From assembly GCF_001632365.1 (NCBI RefSeq), contig NW_024468510.1, positions 1,368,074 through 1,432,073 on the forward strand: a stretch of DNA of 64,000 bases, read 5' to 3'. The position numbers were made by a program, and so were the translations under genes. This DNA is from Laetiporus sulphureus 93-53 (taxonomy: Eukaryota; Basidiomycota; Agaricomycetes; Polyporales; Laetiporaceae). Below the pieces are notes generated by a model. It saw only the letters and a list, made by a program, of their open reading frames with translations. It did no database searches and was not told the DNA's origin. Of this stretch, positions 11,933 through 22,202 are shown piece after piece (positions within the stretch are counted from its first letter, which is position 1; each line of letters opens with the position of its first letter).

Positions 11933-12479
11933 ACGGGGTCATGGTTGGACTGCTGAACAGACCCGCCGCTGCTGTGCAACGCGCCTAGCGTCACTCGTAA
12001 TATCTCGTCTTTACTCACGCACTATACCCTTAACGCACATCGTTTTATTTGGTTTCTTCTGAGACGGTTGTTACTGTCTTGCATAGTAGCTGGGTTCTGC
12101 ATAACTAACCGTACGGTTCTGATGCCTAATTCTTCTCCACGACCACTTCGTCGAACAAAGTTGCCGCCTGCGGCTTCAGCCACAATGGATGAAGTTGTGT
12201 TGTGTGAACTGGAGTGCAGACAGCTTCTTGTGAGATCGCCGACGATGGACCGTGTTGCGCTGGCGTGCAAACACTGATCAGCCGACGAGGTGTTGTGGAC
12301 CGGTCGTCCGAATCGGCTTGCCGTTTCCGATGAGGAGAAGAGAGGAACGGTGGGGGGGAGAAGAATGCATGGTATATTACCGAGCCACCAGGGCCACGTC
12401 TTCTGCTGTCGTTTAGATCGCCAGCTTTACTCCGGACAATCAGTGGTAGACGCCCGCTCAGATCAGCATTTGCCACACT
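11933..12479. other. intergenic region
   Basis: The 3' region of the GH128 gene and the promoter of the AhpD-like gene. A long antisense open frame crosses 12126-12758 but lacks domain signals and overlaps a real exon. Confidence 0.4.
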
Positions 12480-13667
12480 ATGGTCGCCCACCTTCCTCCC
12501 GCAATCAAGCAGCTCTTGACCCTCCGCAACCCGCGTTCTCTGCCCGGCCCTCCCGTCGCCAAGCTCAACGAGGTCCTCACCAGGACGTTTAACGATGCCC
12601 AGCAGAGGAAGGCCGAGAAAGGTTGGCTTACCCTCACGGTGCGCTTCTAAAACGTGCAGCGAGGCGGCGATGCTCATCGATGACAAAACCGCGTTCCCCC
12701 CTTTGACCAGTAGACATGCACGCTCTTGACGGCAAACGTTCCGCCGTCCGTAGGTCATCTCTACCGTTTCACTACCAGAGATGATCCCAGCAAACCGGAG
12801 TCAAGGCGGAGCTACTCGGAGGCACTCCAGAAGGCCGCCTGGATGCGCGAGGCCGCAATGAAGAGCAGCATTTTTGTCGGCGTGCCGCGGGTAAGCCCCG
12901 AGGTGGTCATATGCGCTGCACAGTGTCTAACTCAATTGGCGGTATGAAAGACCATATTGTCCTTCGCCGGCATGTTTGACGCGTTTGAAGACGACGTGAA
13001 GAAAGGCTTGCGGAAGGAGTCCAACCGGTGAAGCTTCCCACTCTCTATTTATTGTCTCCGCCCTCCCGGTTCCTGGGCACATCATGCTCATATGGAAATC
13101 CATCTAGGATCGCGACCCCGGAGAACGTCGAGGCTATCAAGGCGCGGGGACAAGCTTTGTGGGACTCTATCTACGAGCCGCATGCGGTGAAGCTCTATAA
13201 CAAATTAGGCGGATATCACCCCGATTTCATAGGTGCGTCCAGCGCAATGTCCCGGCCATTTCCTCTTCTATACAATTACCTCCATTCCCTCGGGTCGCGC
13301 TCGATTGAATTCCCCGTTGCGTTGAACGCTAATCCTAATCTTTTGTTAATGCCTCCGATCAGCGTTCATCATTCAAGCCTACGGCGCCGTGCTCTCCCCA
13401 TTGCCAGGAGGTGACAGCGAGCAGGGTAACCTCAGCCGCGCGCTAGGTTCCGTAGTCGGGACCGCCTGTCTTCGCGCCGAAGGCGGAGTCGGACCACAGC
13501 TCGTAAGCCATGTCTTCGGCCTTCTCAAAGCCCGGAATGTGGTGGGTCTGAGCGAAGAGGACTACTGGCTTGCCACCGATGAAGGCACAGAGTGGGTCAT
13601 TCGCACTGTCGACACCCTCATCGATGTCGTTAGGCCCGAGGGATTTGGCCTCGGGGCCAAGTTGTAA
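12480..13667 (+). CDS. AhpD-like (carboxymuconolactone decarboxylase superfamily) protein
   Basis: All-helical protein of the AhpD-like fold as found in fungal mitochondrial or cytosolic hypothetical proteins. Exon 1 starts MVAHLPPAIKQLLTLRNP. An intron beginning GTGCGCTTC is followed by TCTLLTANVPPSVGHLY. Later exons give EALQKAAWMREAAMKSSIF, then TILSFAGMFDAFEDDV, then ENVEAIKARGQALWDSIYEP. The last exon has the conserved block EQGNLSRALGSVVGTACLRA and PQLVSHVFGLLKA, ending GFGLGAKL. I do not see the classical CxxC of bacterial AhpD, so a peroxidase role cannot be claimed. Six exons; about 250 residues. Confidence 0.78.
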
Positions 13668-13995
13668 GCTTCTACCGAGATTCGTACCCATGTCCGCGTA
13701 GCGTACCCTTAGCGTAGAAAGGCGATGCACTTTTTTGCCGACTGTGATCTTACGCTCCTACGTCAGGCCGGAACGTGCAAGATCTGAGGTTGATTGAGAA
13801 TTGTACCCGAACCCTCGAGGCAACCCCAGATTCCACTGTTTCGGCACGATGAAAATCATACATTTTGCACGATGAGTTATTATACACATGATCCTGCACG
13901 CATTGAATAAATAGTATATACAGAATGGCGATGCTCCTAGAACCATGCAACGATTGCAGTTATGTGTCGTGAATCGATAGGAACGCGAGCAAACA

Positions 13996-14814
13996 TCATA
14001 GGCCAAAGGCAATGACGAAGCGATAGAGCATCGCAGTGACAGTTACCGTGTCCATGAGGGGGGGATGCATCTGATGGCGCCGATGAGCACGAGGTCAGAT
14101 AAACTCGTGCCATGCACTTACCACGACGCCAGCCCCCGCATTCCTTACAAAGTGCAACTCGCCATAGACGTCGCCGATGTTATACCTTTGTGGTCGAATG
14201 GGCCGGTAATATGCAATGACATTGTTGTTTTGGTCTTGCAACTGCCAATTGCGGTCGGTGCGGTATTCAAATTCGTGGACAAAATCGGATACTTACCACG
14301 ACGTCATTAAACGAGTTATTACTTGGCCGCCACCGGTACTGATAACCATCTGGGCCGTTGAACATCCTGCAATTCTGAAAATCTGCGTCAGTTGATGATC
14401 GACAGATTTGTAAAAAGGACTTACCGCAGCTCGTGAATCGACGCGGACCAAATCTGCCATGGGGTAGGTGTTCTTGCGGAAGCCATGAGCCAGCTCGCTT
14501 AATTTACGATACACGAGGCAGCGCGTTACCTTTCCAATTACCGCGCGTCCGAGGCCGCCGTTCGCTGCCCACTCCAGTTTCGCGACACGGTCTTCCTTGT
14601 TCACTCGGATTGTTTTCAGCAAGGTGGTGACGTTGACGCCCTGGCTGTTGGGTTCTGTCTGTTATGGTGAAGGACCTCGTGCCGACTCTCACAACATGGC
14701 AGACAAGGTAGTTCATACCGTGAATCGGTACACCACCCCCTGACTGCCGAAGAGCTGGCTTTGACGGGGGTCCTGAGAAGTCCAGGAGAGCACTTCTTCG
14801 TTGGCATTCGACAT
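13996..14814 (-). CDS. DUF6593 family protein (second of two in the window)
   Basis: A complete and well conserved DUF6593 member. Six exons join in frame. MSNANEEVLSWTSQDPRQ opens the protein, followed by NVTTLLKTIRVN, then VAKLEWAANGGLGRAVIGK, then YPMADLVRVDSRAA, then CRMFNGPDGYQYRWRPSNN, then QDQNNNVIAYYRPIRPQRY. The last exon ends with TVTVTAMLYRFVIAFGL and TGA at 13996-13998. Every junction has a GTAAGT- or GTATGA-like donor and a CAG or AAG acceptor. The final hydrophobic segment could anchor the protein in a membrane or form a core strand. The biochemical role of the family is unknown. Confidence 0.82.
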
Positions 14815-15986
14815 AGTTGGTGGGTATTGGGGGGAGTGGGATGACCAGCTGACGAGCCCTTCGAGTGGCACAGAGTCGTGCCATAGACACAACTCCTTTA
14901 TAGCGCGAAACACTGCGAAAATTTCTCGTTGAGGCTGATGGTGGATTGTGCGATCGGCAACGTGTACATCGCGACAGATAAAGGTGAATACAAGGAATTT
15001 CAACGTGTCTATAGAGAAGGATGGTTTCATGATGTCGTCCGGGCGTTGTGCTGTGGAGTCGAGGGCCGATACTCCTTCCCGATAGTGGAAGATGATCGAG
15101 AACGAACATGAGGAGATCCTGGCGGTATGTCTCTCCGGTACCTGCGAGAGGAAGTCCAGAAGCTGCACGCCCTCTACGTAGCGCGGAAGCATTGCGTCTT
15201 GCGCCATACTTAACTACAAGGATCCGGAAGAGATCTTCTGCGGATTGCGTAAAAGACTCGTAAATGTGGATCAATTCGTCCCGGAAACAAGACTGCGTCG
15301 ACTTGCCACTCGCAATCCGCATGCACGAGGTAGAACTAAGCCTCCTGGATTTGGCATGTTCGACACGGTCCCTTGGGTCGGCTTGTGTGCAGCACCCAAA
15401 GAGCGCGCCAGGTGAATATGGCGTGTAGACGGCGTGTCCGAATTGCCATACACAGTACAAGGGTCCCCTTCCTCGCGGTCAATGTTCAAGACCAGATGTG
15501 ATGTCGGGTGCCGGCATGATGGCGTGAATCCTCAATTCTGCGCCATATGAGGCAGCTCTGCGCTGTGCTAGCGGGACAGTATGTGGTATATGGTACGAGC
15601 AAACTCAGAGTATGGCCCACATCGGGGAGGACAACATGACCCCATCCTCGAGTTTAACCTAGTAGTCACCACGATCCGAACCTTGCAAGGACGTCAAAGA
15701 ACCTAATCTAGAAGCGCTCATTTTGAGCGGAGAACGCAATGCCGAGGGGTGCACAGAATCACTCTCACGCGAGCGCGCGCGGACTCAACGGGAAGTGGAT
15801 ATACGCTTGCCATCTATCGCGAGTATCTGTATGTACAACATTCGGATGATCCTCTCACCAGGTACGCGGCCAGCGCTAGCTGCGGCGCCTCCCTTTTGCA
15901 AAGCTGCCGGAACATGGTCATCGTCACTCGATGTCAGTCACATCGCAGCATGGAGAACGCACACGTGAAGACAGATCCCGTCTGCA
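14815..15986. other. intergenic region of about 1.2 kb
   Basis: It separates two minus-strand genes and contains the DUF6593 promoter. Open frames on both strands lack protein-like composition. I find no RNA gene or repeat. Confidence 0.45.
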
Positions 15987-16485
15987 TTATGGCACCACTC
16001 GAATGCCTAACGACCTCGCCGAGCGGAGGATTGTGCTCGCGACCGCCTCGAGACCAAGATGCTTGAGATGTTCGTCTGTTGCTTTGATTTTCGCGATCTC
16101 GTACACGTGCTTGAGGCTCACTGTGCCGACGAAATCGTGGCCGGCGCGGCCGGTGCCCTTTTCTATGTTGGCTGCCTTTTTCAGAAAGTACGATACAGGT
16201 GGCGTCTTGGTGACGAAGGTGAAAGTGCGATCGGGCTGAACGGTGATGAGGGTTGGGATGGGGACGCCAGGCTCGATATGCGCAGTGCGGGCATTGAATT
16301 CCTTGCAAAAATCCATAGACTTGACACCTCGAGCACCCAGAGCAGGACCTACTGGAGGGGTGGGGGCGGCCTTGCCGGCTCCAATAAGAATACGCTGTCG
16401 AATTGTATAGCAATGGCAACACGTAACTAAAAGGAAAGGGACGTACCACAATCTGTGCGCTCGCACTTCCGGCGGCCTTGGACAT
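15987..16485 (-). CDS. MRPL19: mitochondrial large-subunit ribosomal protein uL11m
   Basis: Bacterial-type L11 of the mitochondrial ribosome stalk base. Two exons: [13 protein letters not shown], a short intron opening GTACGTCCC, then [20 protein letters not shown], the L11 signature with the conserved proline-rich helix. Then come [35 protein letters not shown] and [17 protein letters not shown]. The C-terminal RNA-binding part ends [14 protein letters not shown]. Length (about 150 residues) and motif order fit bacterial L11. Yeast calls this gene MRPL19. No long mitochondrial presequence is visible. Confidence 0.93.
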
Positions 16486-16869
16486 GGCGAAGGGAGCAAG
16501 CAGAAATAGGCAGCCGAGGACTGGTCAGAGAGCACGAAGTGTGGCACGAAATTCAGATGGGTTTATCATTACGTAAACGTACGCTTACCTCTTTCGGAGT
16601 CGTCCTTTAATTCCGTCGGTCGTGAAAGAAAGCGCTGTTCGCGATTGGCATGCACTTGGCTCGCCTACAAAGTTCTATCACGCGTCTGGAGCGTAGATAA
16701 GTCAGCCGAGTGCTTGAATTTCGATATCCGTCGCACAGGCGTACATGCTTCATGATAATGTCTCACCTTACCCGAACTACCAAACGCTCCTTCTATGGTA
16801 ACGCGGTGGCTGCAGCCTGTTGCCTCGGGTCGGCGCCATTACGCGTGTAATTTGGTGTCGACAGCCATC
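16486..16869. other. divergent promoter region of uL11m and the M28 peptidase
   Basis: About 380 bases with no coding signal; upstream regions of two divergently transcribed genes. Confidence 0.45.
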
Positions 16870-18850
16870 ATGAAGTCCTTTACTCTCCTGCTCCCCATCG
16901 TCTCTGCAGCAGTTGCTGGCACACTGGCATATAATGAGTATGAGCAGGTCCAGCTCGACGGCAGCTCGCTTCAAATGTACCCAGGGTTTGACCTGGACTT
17001 CAATGAATTACGATGGGTGCAGCTCGAAGGGCAGGAACCAGTGTTGATGTCGGAGCTTGAGAAGGTTGCCAGTCCTCTCATTTTTAACGACCGGCCTACA
17101 TCTTCTGATGGGCTCGCGTAGATTGAACTAAAGGCCCAAGGCTTCAAGTTCTTTGACGTGTAATCCCCCCGCTCCCTATAAGCTGTCTCGACGCTCATTG
17201 GTCATGTCAGATCCGAAACACTCAACCTCGGGCATCGTACTCACTTGACGAACGCACGCAAGCGTAAGCCGTGTCACTCGTCTATGGTGCTTGCTGTGAG
17301 CATGGCCTTGCAGCTACTTACCCGACACCGAACAAGACGGAACTTGTCAACCCCATCTTGAAGACTCTCGAGATTGACAACCTCAAGGAAGGTCTGCACA
17401 AGTTTACGAGTTTCCGTACGAGATGTAGGTGCCGCTCTTGTCCTGATTTCAAGATTTTAGATTCATTGTCTTTAGATTACCGCAGTGATGTACAATCAAC
17501 CGAAATTCACATAACTCAACAGCAGGCTGACTGGTGTTCAGACCGGCAAGCAGAGTCAAGAATGGCTCATTGAGACCATTCGCCAGGTGCTTGGTCCCAA
17601 TGCTGGATATATGCGTCCGCTTATGCGCATTTCAGCTCACTCACAAATATGCATCGAAGTCGCTTCAAGAGCTGATCACGATTGAGGAATTTCCTCATAC
17701 TTGGATCCAAAGCTCCGTGGTCAGTGCTTACGTATAAAATGACAGTTAGACTGCCTCAAATAGTACGGGCCGTGATATAGATCGCGAGAATCAATGGTTC
17801 TATCCCCACAGAGGACGGTGTCGTGATCGTCGGTGCTCATCAGGATAGGTACGTCGACGAACTTGTCATTTATAAGGAGGTAATAATCGGGTTGACAGTA
17901 CCAACACGTGGCCCTTCTTGCCTGCGCCCGGTACGCTAACATCGTGTCGTTCGAATTGTTGTTATCTCAGAAGTACTCACTTAAACCCATAGGCGCTGAC
18001 GATGATGGCTCCGGATCCATGAGCATCCTCGAGGCGTATCGGGCGCTGTTGGTGGCCGACTTCCGTCCCGAGCGCGCCGTTGAATTTCATTGGTATTCTG
18101 CGGAGGTATTGATGCCGTTATGTATCATCTTGCGTGGCGTCTGACATGGTCATAGGAAGGAGGACTCCTAGGCTCCCAAGCTATAGCACAAGAGTACGAA
18201 CGACGCAGTGTGAACGTCCTAGCCATGAGTCAGGTATGTGCGGACGCGTGTGAAATATGTCGCGTTTGATATCATTCTGTGCAGTATGACATGACAGCAT
18301 GGGTCAAGAAAGGCACTAGAGAAGAAGTCGGCGTTATTGTTGACTACGTCAACCCCGAGTAAGCGGAGTCGATCTCCCAGTGGGCCACGTTGTAACTTGT
18401 ATCTCTTAGGTTGACGGAGCTCAATAAACAATTGATCGACATGTATCTGGACATACCCTTCGTCGAGACGAAATGTGGATATGCTTGCAGTGACCAGTAG
18501 GATCACACGCTGATTTATGCTCCTGCCGTATCGCTCATCCTCTTCTGTTCAGTGCCTCGTGGGCCAAGGCCGGATATCCTTCCGTCTTCACTATCGGTAC
18601 GAAAATCATAGGAGCACCGGCACGAATACACTGACGGTTTCTATTTCAGAGAGCACGTTTGAGAATTCTAACAAGCTCATTCACACTGCGAACGAGTGAG
18701 CGTCCTGCGCTTCTGTACAACAGTAAGACTAACGATCCCGACAGCCGTTATGACATTTCCGACGAGTTCAGCTTCTCCCACATGCTCGAATTCTCCAAGC
18801 TGGCAGTTTCCTTTGCGGTCGAGCTGGGAGGGTGGCGCAAGTCGGATTGA
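16870..18850 (+). CDS. secreted M28 family leucyl aminopeptidase
   Basis: Extracellular di-zinc exopeptidase that removes N-terminal residues. The signal peptide [20 protein letters not shown] and a propeptide-like region (FKFFDVSETLNLG) precede a catalytic domain spread over many small exons. The zinc ligands are in place: His in VGAHQDS, Asp in GADDDGSGS, the catalytic and ligand Glu pair in [12 protein letters not shown], Asp in SQYDMTAWV and His in LIHTANDRYD. A cysteine pair appears in [11 protein letters not shown]. At first sight several exons seem frameshifted, but each break is resolved by a short GT-AG intron, so the gene appears intact. About a dozen exons, ending GGWRKSD. Confidence 0.88.
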
Positions 18851-18992
18851 TGTTTTTTTTAAAAACTTTGTAGGTCGCAACGGGCGGTTCTAGCGCCTCA
18901 AAACGTGTCTGGTTGATCCGTATGTATCGTAGCAGGCTACGACGATAATGACTTCCATGCATGATGGTTCCCCGCAATTCGGGGTTCGGCTA

Positions 18993-21927
18993 CTATGCGC
19001 TACTGTTGATGTCCCAGATTGTCACTGACTGGCCCCCATATGCGATCACGTTTGAGCCGCTCAGTACTGTATGGGCTATCGGATCTAGGCGCGCTTGGTG
19101 AAAGCATGCGACCACATTCTAGCGCGCCGCGATGAGGACCACCGGCTGATTCGAAAAGCGGCGTGGCTCACATCGTGTCTCCGGTAATCCCACACCCGCA
19201 CTACTCCTTCTGCGGCATCTCCGTAAGGCCTAGCAAACCAACTATTCCTGGTGGACCCTTTCAGAAACCCTGACCTGGGCTGCGTGTTAGGATCTCGATA
19301 GCCAAACCTCAGAGATGGGGTTTGCTTGAAGTCTGCTCTCCTCGTGTCGTACACCAGGACCTGGTGATCCAGGTGATCCACCTGCTCCATGCGCTGTTAT
19401 CAGGATATTAAATACGCGTTCATAGTCTAGTGACCCACCTCGAGGACGACAACCTTGGGTGCTTGAGGATGTATATGAACCTGCAAAATGCGGCCGTCGG
19501 AGACTCTAATCGGATCCGGCGCGATTTTGGCTGTGATGTTCGTCTGGTAGATTAGGGTCCCTGCACATGAGAACACCATTTCATCATGTGGGCGGTATGC
19601 GAGAGATTGGACTCGCTGAGAGTGGGTGATCTTCAGCCGGTGAGAATTCGCGGTGTACGAATCCACGGCACGTTTCAACGTCCACACATGTATGGACTTA
19701 TCGAAACCTCCTGACAGGAAACGCAGGCTGGAACCTCCGAATGGTGCTAGAGCGCTCAGTCCGAGGATAGGAAGAGCTGCTTGCTCGGAGGTGCTCTCCT
19801 GTACTGTGCTGTGGGCCCTGTAAGCCAAATCGATGCGTCGAGGAATCTGCTTCTTTTATGAGCGCTTGGTGAATCTCAGGAGCATAGGATTGGTACCTGA
19901 TCGACCAGGCATATCAAGGACGCTTGACAGGGACCCTTGTCGTAACCGAGCACCACCGTGTTGTCCTCGAGGAGGCAAGCATCTACCACGTGAGGGTCGG
20001 GTGTATCATCCGGGCAATAGAAAGGCAAAGAACGCTTCGACTGTCTACGACTGTGCGATAGTCAATCAATCACGGAGCATATGATGAAAGATAGCTACAT
20101 ACAGGCTTTCTTGGTCAATAAAATGAACATCCCCGCGCATGGCTACAGTCGTGAACGGTAGCGAGCTGTCCGCCGGCGCCAGCACGCGTCTTCCCCTGGC
20201 AAATTTAGTCCTCGGGATGTTCACTTCACATACTATCGACGAGCTCCTTGTCGTTCCGCGCGCACTTGCGTTGCTAGTAACGCGTGGCTGTTGCATTTGG
20301 CGCTTTAAATGCCGGCGTCTTGCTCTTGCGAAAGGATTGCGCGCTGGCAGGTCGGATTCGTCGGAAGAGCTGCTCTCGCCCTCAGGGTCCTCGCGAAGGC
20401 TCCATTTGGATGAGTTACCTGAACATGCACGTTTGGATGGACGTTCATGCAAGGCAACGCGTGCGCTCTGTGACGTGCTGCTTCCGGACGCATCACGATT
20501 ACTAGGGGCAGGGCGCTTGTCGCGTATCAGTGTAGAATGCTGCCCAACGTCTGAAGCAATGCGGGAATGGTGTTCGAGTGCATCGCTCGATCGAGACGGC
20601 ATCCGACTCTGCTCAAACCAATCCACAGGTCGTCCCGAGGCCTGTGCTGCCTGTGCTTCGAGACCGATGCTTTGAGCTGCAACCGAGCTCTGCTGTATCC
20701 CGCTTGCCGTTGGCAATGGCTGGAATGCCGGCGCAGCATACCTTTCAGAGGCATTGGTTGGGTCTTCATCTCCGTCTGACAATTCGTCCTCTTCACCACT
20801 CGTATGCAGCGCTGCAAAGTCACCAAGCAGTGCGTTTACTCGCTCGTGGGCCATCGCTTCCCTTGATGGTTGCGTGGGTTTCACGCATGCCGACTGCTCC
20901 TCTGTACTAGCTTCTAAAGACCCAACACTAGTGGGACTCGGAGCTTGAGAACGAGAACCGAGCACTTCAGACTCAGCTCGACCATAGAGGAAGCATTCTT
21001 CTTTTCTCAAGTTCTCGCGCCCAATATTGCAGCTATGTATAAGATAGAACCCATCAATTTCCGCGGAATGACCGTGTCGGCGAAGGGCAAGTACGTACTC
21101 GGATAATTGGTGGTGCGCATGTCGTGCATCGGACGCTCTATTGGCCTCATGTAGCGACACGTTGTTAACAGAGCAGTTGCGTGCTCCATAAAGTAGCACT
21201 GCACTATCTCCTGATAGTGGACTCCACAAGTCAGCCGAGGCGTCACGAGCAGTTTCAGAGATGTGCTGAGAGGGATTTGAGGACGACTGTGGAGCGTAAT
21301 CATGCATCGACCCAGAAGATAGTACGGTTGTCTGCTGCAATTCAATGTTCATGAGGGCATCTGTGGTGCTTGAATGGATATAGGAATTGTATCCAGTACT
21401 ACAATTCTCAGGTATCAGCTGGTTTTTGCTCGTGTCTGAAGACACGAGGTCAATGACCATCGGCGGATCGGCTACGTTGGGCATCCTTTCCCTTTCTACG
21501 TGGCGCTCTGCAGCCCGGCGCAATGCTGTTTGCACGGCAGAAAGATCAACGCCTTCACTGCATAACAATCGATAAATGCATTAGCACTGAAAGAGGATAA
21601 ACATACAAGGACATCAGAGATTCCACCGGTTCCTCCTTGGCGGAAGAGTCCGTTACCCTGATGCAGGCATTCAGTAAGTACAGATGTGCGGGAAGCATTC
21701 CACATACCATTCAAATTCAATATCATCGCTCCTGAGCACGATTTTCAATTCGCTGGAAAGCCCCACTCGCTCTCGACTCACCGTGAATGAGCGTTGATGA
21801 CGCGCTTGCCTTCAGCACCTAGCTGACGAGCGGTCTCGATAACAAGATCGTTGATGGCTTCATTATTACTCGGAGTCAATATGCGCTTGGACAAGGTGCC
21901 GTTGGAGACACTTTTATCACCAGACAT
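18993..21927 (-). CDS. WD40-repeat protein with long disordered N-terminal half (paralogue A)
   Basis: Multi-exon gene. The N-terminus (MSGDKSVSNGTLSKR, NDLVIETARQLGAEGKRVIN, then LKIVLRSDDIEFEW) is followed by a disordered exon of about 500 codons, rich in Ser and acid residues, with basic patches (RARRRHLKRQ). WD-type blades follow: VVDACLLEDNTVVLGYDKG, RFLSGGFDKSIHVWTLKR, VQSLAYRPHDEMVFSCAGTL and GVVRVWDYR. It matches paralogue B blade for blade. A last blade, SNVIAYGGQSVTIWD, ends at a TAG at 18993-18995. I could not find a splice that joins it in phase; without it translation would end near 19085. An alternative ATG lies at about 22047. Function unknown; WD40 repeats suggest a scaffold. 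Confidence 0.65.
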
Positions 21928-22202
21928 CGAGAAACGTGCGGTGGCGTTAAAATGTCTCGTCGCGTTCGGAGGACGCGATCGCAATCTGAGTTGGCTCGAG
22001 TCGAGAAGCAATAATGGAGACGGAGACCTCTTCGTGTGGCGATTCATGTAACTGACCGTAATTGAACGTCTCGCAGCTCGGACGAAAGATATAACACGAC
22101 AACCCACGACTTAACAACGTGGGCGCAATTATGACTTGTCACTTGTGGTTGTGGAAGTGGGGGCGATCACGTGCCGTCAAACGCGAAAAAACCGCGATCT
22201 CG

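Noticed and set aside
12126..12758. 210-codon minus-strand frame
   Set aside because: It overlaps the first exons of the AhpD-like gene, which have conserved protein sequence; no domain in the minus frame.
14504..15460. 318-codon minus-strand frame
   Set aside because: It runs over introns and exons of the second DUF6593 gene in another frame and has no domain.
17270..17740. Suspected frameshifts in the M28 peptidase
   Set aside because: All frame changes are explained by short introns with standard borders, and all zinc ligands are kept.
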